In this document: one piece after another, positions 1-9,951 of the stretch | How the letters are laid out: each line of letters begins with the position of its first letter | Numbering within the stretch: position 1 is the stretch's first letter | NCBI GenBank assembly: GCA_021234155.1 | Contig: JAJEKV010000010.1 | Location: forward strand, 23,152,833-23,216,832 | DNA length: 64,000 nt | DNA from: Isoetes taiwanensis | Lineage: Eukaryota > Streptophyta > Lycopodiopsida > Isoetales > Isoetaceae | Direction of reading: 5' to 3' | Notes under the pieces: model-generated | What the model was told of the DNA's origin: nothing | What the model saw: the letters and a program-made list of their open reading frames with translations, nothing else | The model's database searches: none | Position numbers and translations under genes: made by a program

Positions 1-264
1 CTATTTACTATTCTTTGGACTTGTATTATTATGGCAGTGGAGACATCATGGAGAATGCATTGCATGCTTGCTGTAAAGGTATAAAAATTGGATTTTTTTT
101 TTTATTAATTGTGGAGGAGACAATGGTAAACAGGTACATAAGGTACGTTTTTGTCCAGAGATATGCTGTGACGACCATACGGATATTCGTATCATACGAA
201 CATTATACTCCTATGTACAAAAGATGGTCGTCACACGGATGCAAAAGGGTAGTTGCACAAGACA

Positions 265-322
265 AGGTTTGAACTCACAACCTTCCAATTACGAGTCACA
301 CACCCTTGCCAAGTGCGCTACC
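265..322 (-). other. Antisense tRNA-like segment inside the LTR
   Basis: Read on the minus strand this stretch resembles the middle of a tRNA: an A-box-like TAGCGCACTTGG, a loop CTCGTAA matching a threonine-type anticodon loop, and a B-box-like GAGTTCAAACC. It recurs in the 3' LTR near 5815-5873. It may be a captured tRNA or SINE piece. No complete cloverleaf is claimed. Confidence 0.4.
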
Positions 323-376
323 AATATTTGTTGAAGACATTCCTTCACATCTTCCTCATATGTGGGACTATCTCCA

Positions 377-399
377 GAAGGTTCTAGAATGTTCTAGAA
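377..399 (+). promoter_or_regulatory. Heat shock element array in the 5' LTR
   Basis: Five alternating, exactly spaced GAA/TTC units: GAA 377-379, TTC 382-384, GAA 387-389, TTC 392-394, GAA 397-399. The core TTCTAGAATGTTCTAGAA is a textbook HSF-binding array. It lies about 70 bp upstream of the TATA box. The 3' LTR keeps four perfect units (5934-5951); the fifth is shifted by one base. Heat-inducible transcription is inferred from the motif, as known for the Arabidopsis element ONSEN. Confidence 0.8.
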
Positions 400-468
400 C
401 CTAAATGCATGCGCGACACTTGGCGCTCTCATCCATTGGAGTGGCGCGATCCTGACCGTTGGTCTAGA

Positions 469-475
469 TATATAA
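469..475 (+). promoter_or_regulatory. LTR TATA box
   Basis: TATATAA followed by GG, conserved in the 3' LTR at 6026-6032. It lies 26 bp before the proposed RNA 5' end at about 501, the usual spacing for RNA polymerase II. Confidence 0.75.
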
Positions 476-500
476 GGAGGCACCTCCTTCTTGTCAAACC

Positions 501-512
501 ATTCCGGTTCAA
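501..512 (+). promoter_or_regulatory. Proposed RNA 5' end acting as self-primer
   Basis: ATTCCGGTTCAA is the exact reverse complement of TTGAACCGGAAT at 686-697, which begins three bases after the 5' LTR. The position is where transcription should start relative to the TATA box. In Tf1/sushi-type elements the first bases of the RNA fold back and prime reverse transcription at just such a site. The 3' LTR copy at about 6058 lacks one G. Confidence 0.7.
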
Positions 513-685
513 CGCTAGTCTTGAGCCTTCTAGGCATCTGTCTCGTATTCCTGCTTGCCTTCGGGCTATTGTATTCTTGATTCCTGTTCATATATCGGAT
601 TCTTTGCCGATCTTGGCGTATTTCTTCCGTATTTTTTGCGTATTTTCCACGTATTTTCCTTGTTTTCGAGTAGGTTCATGACAGT

Positions 686-697
686 TTGAACCGGAAT
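686..697 (+). other. Primer binding site (self-priming type)
   Basis: The usual plant primer site beginning TGG, complementary to a tRNA 3' end, is absent after the 5' LTR. TTGAACCGGAAT stands here instead and pairs over 12 of 12 bases with LTR positions 501-512. Confidence 0.65.
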
Positions 698-764
698 CCC
701 TTACCGGTTCTTGTCTGCTCTGATCCTAAGCATTTTTTTGCTCATATTTGGTGATTTTATATCT

Positions 765-1854
765 ATGGAGGAGGTTCCGACTTTATTACAACAGGTCCAG
801 CAGCTTGTTCAAGTATGCCAGTAGTTGCAATTGGACAATAAAGAGCTTAAGGAACGTATTGCTTCACATGAATCTGCTTCTAGCTCGGGATTGAGGCTAT
901 CAGAGCCTAAGATCAGCCTGCCAGAGAAGTTTGATGGCACTCGGTCCAAGCTCCGCGGTTTTTTGAATCAGATCAAGCTTGTGATTCAGCTCCATCCTCA
1001 TAGATATCCCACAGCTCAAGAACAAGTGGGGCTGATTGGTTCTCTTCTCACAGGGCCAGCTCTAAGTTGGTTTGCTCCTTTATTGGAGAAAGGAGCCCCA
1101 GAGTTCCGCATACGGCTCGAGTTCGGTCCCCCAGTCAGTCTCGGCGGAGCAGGTATGGTGTTAAGTACATTCGAGATCTATCTCGCTCGGATACGCGACA
1201 TGATTGATGACTTGGAAATGTCTTTGTTCGAGTGTACTCCGGGAGGAGAAGCTGGTAGGGTGGTCAGATACCGTATGTATATCCTATTGAACCCGAGATT
1301 CAGATTTTGCTGCTTTCACTGCAGAACTCGAAGCATGCTTTGGAGACACCGATCGTCAATGCACAGCAGTCACAAAACTTTGCAACTTAAGGCAAGGGTC
1401 TCGCCCAGCTTCAGTATATGCATCAGAATTTCGTCAAATTGCAGTAGATACTGCCTGGGATGATATTGCACTTCGAGATTGTTTCCGAAGGGGGTTACGA
1501 GAGGATGTCAAAGATATGTTGTTGTCTATGGAGGATCCCCAAAGTTTGGAAGAAGCCATCAGATTTGCAGTTCGATGTGATAATCGGCTCTTCGAACGTA
1601 GGCAAGAGAGACGTAGTCAGGTCTTTCCAATTACACAAGCGCCTATAGCTACGCCTTCCCCGGCCTTATCTGTAGAATCTAGCAGATCTGGACCTGAGCC
1701 TATGCAGATTGATCGGGCAGTTCGAGGACCCTTGTCTGCCGCTGAGAAGCAGGCTAATCTTTGTCTCTACTATGGAGGAGCTGGCCATATCGCTCGTGGA
1801 TGCCCTGTGAAGCGCCTAAATCAGTCGGAAAACTTCAGGGGCCGGTCCGAGTAG
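765..1854 (+). pseudogene. gag: Gag of the chromovirus (frames broken)
   Basis: The ATG at 765 opens a Gln/Leu-rich N-terminus, but an in-frame TAG occurs at 822-824. The frame then runs through the typical Gag region (SEPKISLPEKFDGTRSKLRG; LLTGPALSWFAPLLE) to about 1110 and shifts. Gag resumes in another frame around 1516-1854 (SLEEAIRFAVRCDNRLFERR) and ends in a zinc knuckle, CLYYGGAGHIARGC, where the second cysteine of the CX2CX4HX4C pattern is Tyr. Gag would form the particle and bind the element RNA. The stop and the Tyr argue against a functional copy unless they are sequence errors. Confidence 0.8.
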
Positions 1855-2610
1855 TAGGAGTCTCTCGTTGGCTGGCCGCCTTTTCTCAGACTCCTTCCAC
1901 ATTTCCTGACATGTTTATTCCATCGGATAAGGTCAGCAAGGCATTCTTCATCCCTATATCATTGAAATCAGAAGTTGGAGAATTGCAAGTGTTGGCGCAA
2001 CTTGATTGTGGTGCAAATGCTTGTTTTATGGATAGTGCGTTCGCTAGTAAGCACGCCATCCCTAGAAGCAAGGTTGAGCATCCTGCTTCTGTCGAAGTGA
2101 TTGATGGACGGGAGATCTCCTCGGGTGCAGTCACAGAATGTACTGCGCCTCTTCAGGTTTTGTTCGAGGGAGTTTCTTGTAGTATTTCCTTCAATCTCAT
2201 TACTAGCCCCCATGCGCCAATAGTCTTGGGTCTGCCCTGGCTCGAGTTACATAACCCGCAGATTGATTGGCGTACTAGATCATTTCGATTTGCTGGTTCT
2301 AGCTCTAGTTCCAGTTCATCTGCAGATCAGGTCTCTACACCAACATCGACTTCGATCCGTGCAGTATCGTGGGCCCCTGACTCCGTCCTTGATGTTCCAT
2401 ATTCTGATCCGCCTCTTGCCTCTGCTCCAGTTCATGCCCCAGATTCTGATCATGTTCTTGATGATGTCCCAGCTCCAGCTCCAGCTCCTGCTCTTGCTCA
2501 AGTTCCAGTTTCTGTTCCTGTCCAGTTCTTGCTCCAGTCCATGTTCCAGTTGCTCCTGCTCATGCTCATGTTCCTGCTCCTGCTTTTGTAGAGGCTTCTT
2601 CATGCCCTCA
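1855..2610 (+). pseudogene. Retroviral-type aspartic protease region
   Basis: The frame 1761-2591 gives a pepsin-like protease fold. The active-site string reads LDCGANACFMD, so the usual D-S/T-G triad has Cys in the middle. Further on is LGLPWLELHNPQIDW, the conserved second half of Ty3/gypsy proteases. A Ser-rich and then Pro/Ala/Val-rich low-complexity linker follows (about 2290-2590) and ends in a stop at 2589-2591, before the RT frame. Protease normally cleaves Gag-Pol. The DCG triad is unusual; whether it is real or a sequence error cannot be decided here. Confidence 0.75.
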
Positions 2611-2731
2611 GTTTCGTATCTCGAAGATTTCTCTTCGCGAGTTCGATAAATCTAGAAGGAAAGATCCAAGTTCAGTATTTGCAATCTAGGTTCACCCATC
2701 GGCTAGCTCGACACCATCGAAGCCTGCTCCA

Positions 2732-4123
2732 ATGCTCCCAGATAAATATGGCGATTTCTCTGATGTGTTTGACAAAGTCAAGGCCAGTAAACTCCCAGAG
2801 CATCGTCCATATGATTGTCCTATTGATTTGCAGCCGGGGACGACGCCGCCATATGGTCCGATATATGGTCTATCTCCTGCTGAGTTGAAGGTTTTGCGGG
2901 ATTATATTGAGGAGAATCTAGCCACTGGCTTCATTCGACATTCTCAGTCCCCTGCTGGAGCGCCTATCTTCTTTGTCAAAAAGAAGGATGATTCGCTACG
3001 GCTGGTCGTTGATTATCGCGGCCTCAACAAAATCACGGTACCGAATCGGTATCCGCTTCCTCTGATCCCAGAGTTGTTGGAGCGACTTCAAGGTGCGCAT
3101 TATTTTACGAAGATTGATCTTCGGGGTGCCTACAATCTTATTCGGATCCGGGAGGGTGATGAGTGGAAAACAGCTTTTCGTACTCGGTATGGCCATTTCG
3201 AGTACACAGTTATGCCGTTTGGACTTACCAATGCCCCGGCAGTATTCCAGCATATGGCCAATGATGTTTTTCGAGAGTTCTTAGACACTTTTGTTATCAT
3301 CTATCTGGATGATATTCTTGTTTATTCTAAGACTCTCGACGAACATGAGAGGCATGTTCGACAGGTCCTTCAGAAGCTTCGTGAGCATGGATTATATGCC
3401 AAACTTGAGAAGTGCCAGTTCGAACAGGATAATGTGGAGTTCCTTGGCTATCGCATCACACCACATGGAGTCTCTATGGATCCCCGAAAAGGTCAAGACT
3501 TGTTTCGAGTGGCAAACACCTTCATCCGTTCGAGATGTTCAGTGTTTTCTTGGGTTTGCCAATTTCTATCGGCGTTTCATCCGGGATTATTCGGAGATTG
3601 CTCTTCCTTTGACACGCCTCACTGTCAAGGACGTGCCATTCGAATGGACTGTGGAAGCGGAATCTGCTTTTGTTACCCTGAAGCATGCTTTCACCACGCG
3701 GTGCCGCTTCTTGCTCATGCATCCTTTATACCCCATATGTTGTTGAAGCCGATGCTTCGATTTTTGCGCTTTTGGTGGGATCCTGTCACGAGGAGGGGAT
3801 GACCATGAATTGCATCCAATCGCCTATCATTCACGAAAGTTTTCAGTGCAGCTGAAATCAACTATCCCATTTATGACAAGGAGTTGTTGGCGATAGTGGA
3901 TTCTTTTCGAGGAGTGGAGACGTTTCTGGAGGGATCTCCTTATAAGGTCACGCCATCTACCTGTATCACCAAAATCTCGAATATTTTCACCGCTCGAGTG
4001 CTCAACCGTCGCCAGGCCCGGTGGCATACTCAAGTATTATCCCGGATTGATTTTGTGATCAAATACCGTCCTGGATCCTTCCAAGGAAAGCCCGATGCCT
4101 TGTCTCGGCGCTCCCTACCTTGA
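2732..4123 (+). pseudogene. pol: Reverse transcriptase and RNase H
   Basis: The frame opening at 2732 holds a nearly intact Ty3-type [51 protein letters not shown] and the catalytic [12 protein letters not shown] at about 3296-3331. A frameshift near 3495 moves the thumb ([19 protein letters not shown]) to the frame ending at 3746. RNase H resumes at 3884-4123 and ends with the connection string VIKYRPGSFQGKPDALSRR. The first RNase H aspartates are not clearly seen. RT copies the RNA to DNA and RNase H removes the RNA strand. The strings are very close to those of fungal chromoviruses. Confidence 0.9.
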
Positions 4124-4299
4124 GCCCAAACTAGGTGATCCCCGTGCATATGATCAGCAATCACATGTTATTTTAGGGCCTGATCGGTTCCACTTATGGC
4201 TCTCACTTTGTTTGAGAGGCCTCATGATACAGACCTTGTTGGAGTCCTGCTCGAGCATCTCGCCCTCCGATCCATTGGCTCAAGATGTATTCTCACACA

Positions 4300-5490
4300 T
4301 TGGCGCCAGCATCATCTTCTCGGCCAGATGGGATCGGACTATGATCGTTTTGAGGTTCGAGATGGACTCCCCTTTCCGTGATGGGCTTCTATATGTGCGG
4401 ATGGTGCTTCTAGGCTTCGGGTTCTTCAGGGCTTGCCATGATTCACCTCTGGCGGACACTTTGGAGTAGCCAAGACTCTTGAACTTATTAGTCGAGAGTA
4501 TTGGTGGCGTGTCTTCATCGCCTGTCGAAGCTTTTATTCGATCCCGTGACATCTGGCCGTCCGAGCCAAGGTTCCAAGGCATCTTCCTCATGGCCTGCTT
4601 CAGCCTTTACCAGTTCAACCGGTCCTTGGAAGAGTATTTCGGTGGATTTTATTGTCGAAGCTTCCATCCTCCTGGGGCCATGACGCCATCCTTGTTGTTG
4701 TTGACCGTTTTTCCAAGATGGCACATTTCATTCCTTTGCAGCACTTTCTATCTCTAGTGAAGCCACAACGGTTCTCTTGCTTCGAGAGGTGGTTCGACTC
4801 CATGGCTTACCGTGATAACATTGTCGCTGATCGCGGCCCTCAATTTGTTGCCGCTTTGGAAGCGCCTATTGCAACTCTTGCATGTGGAACGTTAAGCTCT
4901 CTTCCGACACATCATCCGTAGACCAATGGACAGTGGAGCGCACTAATCAAACCCTTGAGCAAGATTTGCGATGCTTCATCAATTATCGCCAGGATGATCG
5001 GTTGATTGGCTACCACGTAATTTGCTTATAATAATTACGCCCATGCCTCCACAAGCCGACTCGCTTCTTTATTAATTTCGCATGCATACCCGGTGGTCTT
5101 TGATTGCTCCCGGATATGACTCGGTCAATCCTGTGCTCGAGAAGCTCCGCATGCTTCAGGATGATCTTCAGCACCATCTTCGCCAGGCCCAAGCTCGTTA
5201 TCGTCATCATGCAGATCAGCATCTTCAGGACGCTCCTCATTTTGCGGTTGGTGATCTTGTTTGGCTCTTTATCGGGGATTTGCCGACAAACTTTCGCCCT
5301 TGTAACAAGCTCGACTCACCGGCTTTAGGTCCCTATCGGATCATTGAACGAGTTGGTGATGCTTGCTTTCCGCTTGGAGCTTCCGCCATCAACCCGCTTC
5401 ACCCGGTGTTTCATGTGTCTTTGTTAGAACCCTATATGGCGAATCCATTTCCGGATCGAGTACCTCCACCTCCACCACCAGTCGAGATTG
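4300..5490 (+). pseudogene. Integrase
   Basis: Pieces in several frames reconstruct an integrase. The zinc-binding region has ACHDSPL and TLELISREYWWRVFIACR (about 4430-4530). The catalytic core has ISVDFIVEAS, ILVVVDRFSKMAHF and IVADRGPQFVA (about 4640-4850), then TNGQ plus the glutamate-bearing ERTNQTLEQ after a frameshift (about 4922-4975). The C-terminal GPY/F module LGPYRIIERVGDACFPL is in the frame 5082-5723. Integrase would insert the cDNA into chromosomal DNA. At least three frame changes prevent translation as read. Confidence 0.85.
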
Positions 5491-5723
5491 ATGATCATGA
5501 GGAGTTCGAGGTTCGAGAGATTCTGGACTCCAAGTTTCTTCGTCGACGATTGTATTACTTTGTCGATTGGGAAGGTTACTCGCCAAGTGATACCCGGAGC
5601 CCGCCGAAATCGACTAATGCACCGACAAAATTGCGGAGTTTCACCCGACGTTACCCGCATAAGCCAAGCCCGAGTACTCGCCCCGGCCGGACTTCGTCGC
5701 CATCGTGGGAGGGGATGGTGTGA
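5490..5723 (+). pseudogene. C-terminal chromodomain of the integrase
   Basis: Following a Pro-rich linker, the open frame 5082-5723 ends with a chromodomain: EEFEVREILDSKF, LYYFVDWEGYSPSD, then a helical part ending FTRRYPHKPSPS. The aromatic residues of the strand (YYF...W..Y) are present. The usual tryptophan after the SPSD-type loop is not seen, probably lost by local sequence change. Chromodomains of this element class direct integration to marked chromatin. This domain defines the element as a chromovirus. Confidence 0.85.
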
Positions 5724-6240
5724 CGACCATACGGATATTCGTATCATCACGAACATTATACTCCTATGTACAAAAGATGGTCGCCACACGGATGCAAAGG
5801 GTAGTTGCACAAGACGGGGTTTGAACTTCGCAACCTTCCGATTCGCGAGTCACACACCCTGCCAAGTCGCTACCAATATTTGTTGAAGACATTCCTTCAC
5901 GCCTTCCTCATATGTGGGACTATCTCCGAAAGGTTCTAGAATGTTCTAGAACCTAAATGCATCTTGCGACACTTGGCGCCGATCTCATCCATTGAGTGGC
6001 GCGATCCCTCGCCCGTTGGTCTAGATATATAAGGAGGCACCTCCTTCTTGTCAAACCATTCCGTTCAACGCCAGTCTTGAGCCTTCTAGGCATCTGTCTC
6101 GTATTCCTGCTTGCCTTCGGGCTATTGTATTCTTGATTCCTGTTCATATATCAGATTCTTTGCCGATCTTGGCATATTTCTTCCGTATTTTTTTGCGTAT
6201 TTTCCACGTATTTTCCTTGTTTTCGAGTAGGTTCATGACA
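5719..6240 (+). repeat. 3' LTR of the chromovirus
   Basis: 522-bp repeat of 167-683, preceded by the polypurine tract at 5707-5718 and followed by the TATGC duplication. It keeps the TATA box (6026-6032) and a four-unit heat shock element (5934-5951). Confidence 0.95.
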
Positions 6241-6357
6241 TATGCCTGAGAGGTCAGTATAATGTCAGAACAGATTGAACTTCTTTTGCCTGCCTTTCAA
6301 GTTGAACAAAAAAAAAAGAGAGTTTGTTCTTAAGTTACAACAGGTTGCAAACACAGT

Positions 6358-6358
<1 letters not shown>

Positions 6359-6389
<31 letters not shown>

Positions 6390-6540
6390 AGATAAGGTAA
6401 GGTAAGATAAGATAAGATAAGATGAATTTTTACGACCACGGGAACCCAACGGGTTATGGGACGGCATATGCAAGGGCAACAACCCATCTAAAACCTGGGG
6501 ACTAGGCCCCATCACCAAACAACGACATAATATATTGGTG
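6359..6540 (-). mobile_element. SINE-like insertion with (TTATC)n tail
   Basis: A 180-bp body with a (GATAA)n/(GGTAA)n run at its left end, i.e. a (TTATC)n tail on the minus strand, lies between two copies of ACACAGTT (6351-6358 and 6541-6548). Tail plus flanking direct repeat suggest a small retroposon. Internal Pol III boxes are not convincing, so the class is uncertain. Confidence 0.35.
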
Positions 6541-6903
6541 ACACAGTTCTTCAAAATAAAAAATAAGATAAGAAATTATCTTATTATTTTAGAGCAATAT
6601 TGTAGAACGAGCAAGCTTGCCTTTTGCCTCTAACATAGGATGGCCGATCCTTAATTGGCCAGATTCCAAATGTTGAAGATGATATATTGCTATTGGTCAC
6701 GACTATTGGGAAATACTTAAGGGTTTGTGGCATTCGATTGGTGTGATTAAAGTCCCTTGGGTAATCTTGCATTTCATTTTGGACATTTGTGGTACTTAGA
6801 ACTCTTCTATTTTTTAGCTCATTATTAATGAAGTTATGTCCTTGTAGTTGTGTATTGCTTTGTTTGGTTATGTCTCAAATCATTGCATCACTTATTTATG
6901 CAG

Positions 6904-7898
6904 ATGCAATGTGATTGATGACTGTTGGAAATATGATCCAAACTAGACAAGAAACAGGATGCATTTGGCCTGATTGTGCAGTAGGCTTTGAAAGAAAGGC
7001 TTTTGGAGGAAAGAGAAGCAAGATATATGTCGTTACTGATTCTGGAGATGATTCACTTTATTTGAGGCCTGGGACATTGCGTTATGGCTTGCCTCAAGTA
7101 TAAGAAGGAATTCAATATCACTAGCCACGCGGTGCTAATGTGGTAATTGGACTTGGAGGGCCTTGTCTTACCGTGCAATTTGTTGGCCATGTGATCATCC
7201 ATGGCCTTACCTTTAGGGAATGTAGGTCTGGATCAACTGGAATGGTTAGTTGATCATATCGGACGCAGAAATGGTACTGATGGAGATGCTATTGTAGTTT
7301 TTGGATCCAACAATGTCTGAATTGATTGTAACACTTTTGCTCACTGCTTTGATGGATTGGTTGACATTATACATGCAAGCTCATATCCGACTGTTTCAAA
7401 TAACCACTTCAATAACCATGACAACTTTGACAAGGTATATAACATGTAGATTAAAAAGCAATATGTGCCATGTCAATTATTTAACACGGTTTATCTTCCA
7501 TGAATACAGGCTAAGATATGGCTATTGCCATGTCGTCAACAACTATGAATGTTGGGAGATGTATGCAATAGAAGGAAGTTCATCATCAATGCTACTAAGT
7601 GAAGGAGGGGTTTGGCTGGTTCAAAGAAAGAAGTACTAATTAAATAGTTTCTCAAGTTTTAAAATTTTCAAAACTGGATTAAACCAGAAGTTGCATGCAT
7701 GTTTGTTACAGATAACAAAGAGGGAAACCAAGTAGGTTCTAGAGTTGGCATGCCTTAAATGGTGCTTTTTTTGTACTATCTAGAATAACTGACATTGCAA
7801 AACTTGGATATACACCATCTCAAAAGTTTTCTGTGAGGCCGGCTACTTTGGACTCTAGGTTAACTGCTTATGCTGGCGCCCTTGGTAGGGTGCGCTAA
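6904..7898 (+). pseudogene. Pectate lyase (PL1 family) pseudogene
   Basis: Plant pectate lyase strings appear in correct order but in several frames. They are CNVIDDCWKYDPN right after a splice acceptor (TATGCAG, ending 6903), ADCAVGFERKAFGGKRSKIY, VVTDSGDDS with RPGTLRYG, VGHVIIHGLTFRECRSGS, and a DGDAIVVFGSNNV / DGLVDIIHASS segment. After a likely 75-nt GT-AG intron (7435-7509) come the signature CWEMYAIEGSSSS and a C-terminus LDSRLTAYAGALGRVR with stop at 7896-7898. Pectate lyases cleave de-esterified pectin in cell walls. Frameshifts at several points and the missing 5' part mark it as a pseudogene. The chromovirus sits just upstream but does not interrupt a visible exon. Confidence 0.8.
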
Positions 7899-8755
7899 TA
7901 TGACATCCTGCTTGGGTCCATGGCATGCAATTGTATGTGGAGTCTCAACTTTTGTTGTTTCCTATCCCCCCCCCCTTTTTTTAACCTAATGTCTATTCAT
8001 ATGGATAGATACCTCTCTGTTGATGCATTGATCAACAAGAAGAAAAGAATCTGCTAAATAGCTTGCAAACTTATAGGAACCTCCTGTATTCGAGGTTATA
8101 GTAGACTAGGCGGAGAGAGAAGGAGAAAGTTAGTACGGGGATGCGTAGCCAGGATCTTTCTGTTTTGAATTATGTCATTGTGAGACAAGGGTTGTTTCAT
8201 TTTATGATTTTATATATGTGTTTCGCATCCGTTTTAAACAGGTGAAAACCATTATTTTATTGACATTGAGAAGCCAAAGATGCGAGGTTCAAAACGAGCC
8301 AGCAACATTCACAAGTTATATAATTTTTTATAAGAGATGGCGATAGAAAGTATGTGAACACGTACAAATGAGTTTGGCTATCTGCATCGGATATGCAATC
8401 ACGTTTTTGACATATTTGAAGGATTCATCTGTAGATTTAGTGGACTTCAACATGCTTTATGCCTCTCATCATGGCATGTTGTCATATCTGATTTGATATG
8501 CTTGTTTATGCAGAGTTTAGAAGCACATTGCTTGCCTCCAAAGACCAACAAACTCTATGTTTTTTATCGTTTATGCTTGCTATCTTTTCAGAATCAGGCT
8601 TGGATGCAGGTGCAGTACTCTATGGATATGCAGTTGTTTCTTTACTTATAAGATACAGTATGATTACTGGCTTAGTTCTTGTGCTCTTGTAATAAAGGCT
8701 CATTTTATATGGTGTAGGCAGTTGGATAGGTTGATGGTTCTCCTGATGACAAAAA
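7899..8755. other. Intergenic, no recognised feature
   Basis: AT-rich sequence between the pectate lyase remnant and the tandem duplication. Short open frames at 8498-8790 show no familiar domain or splice structure. Confidence 0.5.
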
Positions 8756-9075
8756 TGATTTTCTATTTTGAAAGGATGAAATCTTGCTAGAGAATAATTG
8801 AAAAAATTAAAGTTGTGCAAGTGTCACCTCTGGTGAGTTGTCTTCTACCTTGTTCTGCTCCTTGTGATTATTTTAATGGCATTGGAATGATTACAAGTAA
8901 AGTGTCAATCAAATGGCCTATCCCTTTATGTGATTACTATTATGACATGGGCTATAGTTAAAGCTATTCCACATGTTCTCTGAGAGGTTGTGCAGCAGCA
9001 GCAATCATGAAGTGCATCGGTCTAACATCTTCATGTGGCGTTGCCACTACACAATTTGGCAAGGATGCACAATTT

Positions 9076-9295
9076 GGATGGATGGATGGATGGATGGATA
9101 GATAGATAGTAGTTTTAACGTCACGCCACTAGGCAGCATCCAACTGGACATGTGACCACACACCACACTACATTGCTTGGTTGGGCCCTGCCCCCAACCA
9201 CCTTACGTTGCGTCTGTTGGGATTTGACCCCCAACATACCGAGTGCGATTCTGGGCGGTCTCGAGCTCGAGACCACATTGCTAAGGAACTAGTGT
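9076..9295 (-). mobile_element. tRNA-derived SINE-like element, copy A
   Basis: On the minus strand, TAGCAATGTGG (9273-9283) matches the Pol III A box TRGCNNAGYGG at 10 of 11 positions. GGGTCAAATCC (9220-9230) matches the B box GGTTCGANTCC at 9 of 11. Spacing is tRNA-like. The body ends in a (GGAT)n/(GATA)n tail at 9076-9109. The 18-bp perfect palindrome GGTCTCGAGCTCGAGACC (9257-9274) lies between the boxes. No clear target duplication was found. Confidence 0.4.
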
Positions 9296-9951
9296 GTTGC
9301 TAAGAAAGTTAAAGATAATGACGGCAGAGACTAAACCTAAATTTAAGCCTGGATGTGGAGGAATGTCTATTAGCCTTGGCATGGCTATAATCTAGCTGGA
9401 GCTAATCTTATTACTGTAAGTTTTGTCAAGTTATTTGTTCCTCTAAACCTTTCTGTCTCAAATTGTTAACTGTAAAATTTCAATGCCTTCAATGGTGGAC
9501 ATTAATTTGCATGCTTGAGTTTGAGGTATAATTATCCTTGAAACTGACGTATTCATTAAATTTGTCTGGTATTCTAGTGCTTATAAAAGCTATGTTGCCC
9601 ATAGGTCCATAATAATGAGGATGCTGAGAGTTTTTCCAATCTTATTAAGGGGTGTTAAAAGCTTTGTGGATACTATCACGACGATGATGATGATGGTTCA
9701 TCATCTAAACTTGAGAAAGGGAAGTATAAGTTGGAAATCCATATTGGATTAGACCATGCAACATCTTCTTAGAATATGGCCAACCTTTGGGACTTACATA
9801 TTTATTTAAAATTAGTTGATTGTGTACATTTGCATATTCCAGAATTTAGAAACAAAAGTATTCTCCTATGTCTAAAGCTGAAAAATTCATGGCGTTCTCT
9901 AACCTATCTCTAATTGTCATGGCATCCATCTAATGGTTGTGTTGTAATTTG

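Larger units (their letters stand above)
167..683 (+). repeat. 5' LTR of the chromovirus
   Basis: 517-bp direct repeat matching 5719-6240, starting TG and ending CA. It contains, in order, an antisense tRNA-like stretch (265-322), a heat-shock-element array (377-399), a TATA box (TATATAA, 469-475) and a self-priming complement (501-512). The differences from the 3' copy are short substitutions and indels, many in C/G-rich strings. Confidence 0.95.
162..6245 (+). mobile_element. Complete Ty3/gypsy chromovirus with 5-bp target duplication
   Basis: Two LTRs (167-683 and 5719-6240) beginning TGTGACGACC and ending TGACA flank an internal region with gag, protease, RT, RNase H, integrase and chromodomain in Ty3/gypsy order. 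TATGC is repeated immediately outside both LTRs (162-166 and 6241-6245), which is a target-site duplication, so both ends are defined. The polypurine tract GGGAGGGGATGG lies at 5707-5718. Total length without the duplication is 6074 bp. RT and chromodomain sequence resemble fungal and Tcn1-type chromoviruses more than the usual seed-plant lineages (family memory, not a search). Several frameshifts and one in-frame stop interrupt the polyprotein as read; some may be sequence errors. Confidence 0.95.

Noticed and set aside
15-272. 85-residue frame at the left edge
   Set aside because: It runs from flanking DNA across the target duplication into the LTR and has no domain.
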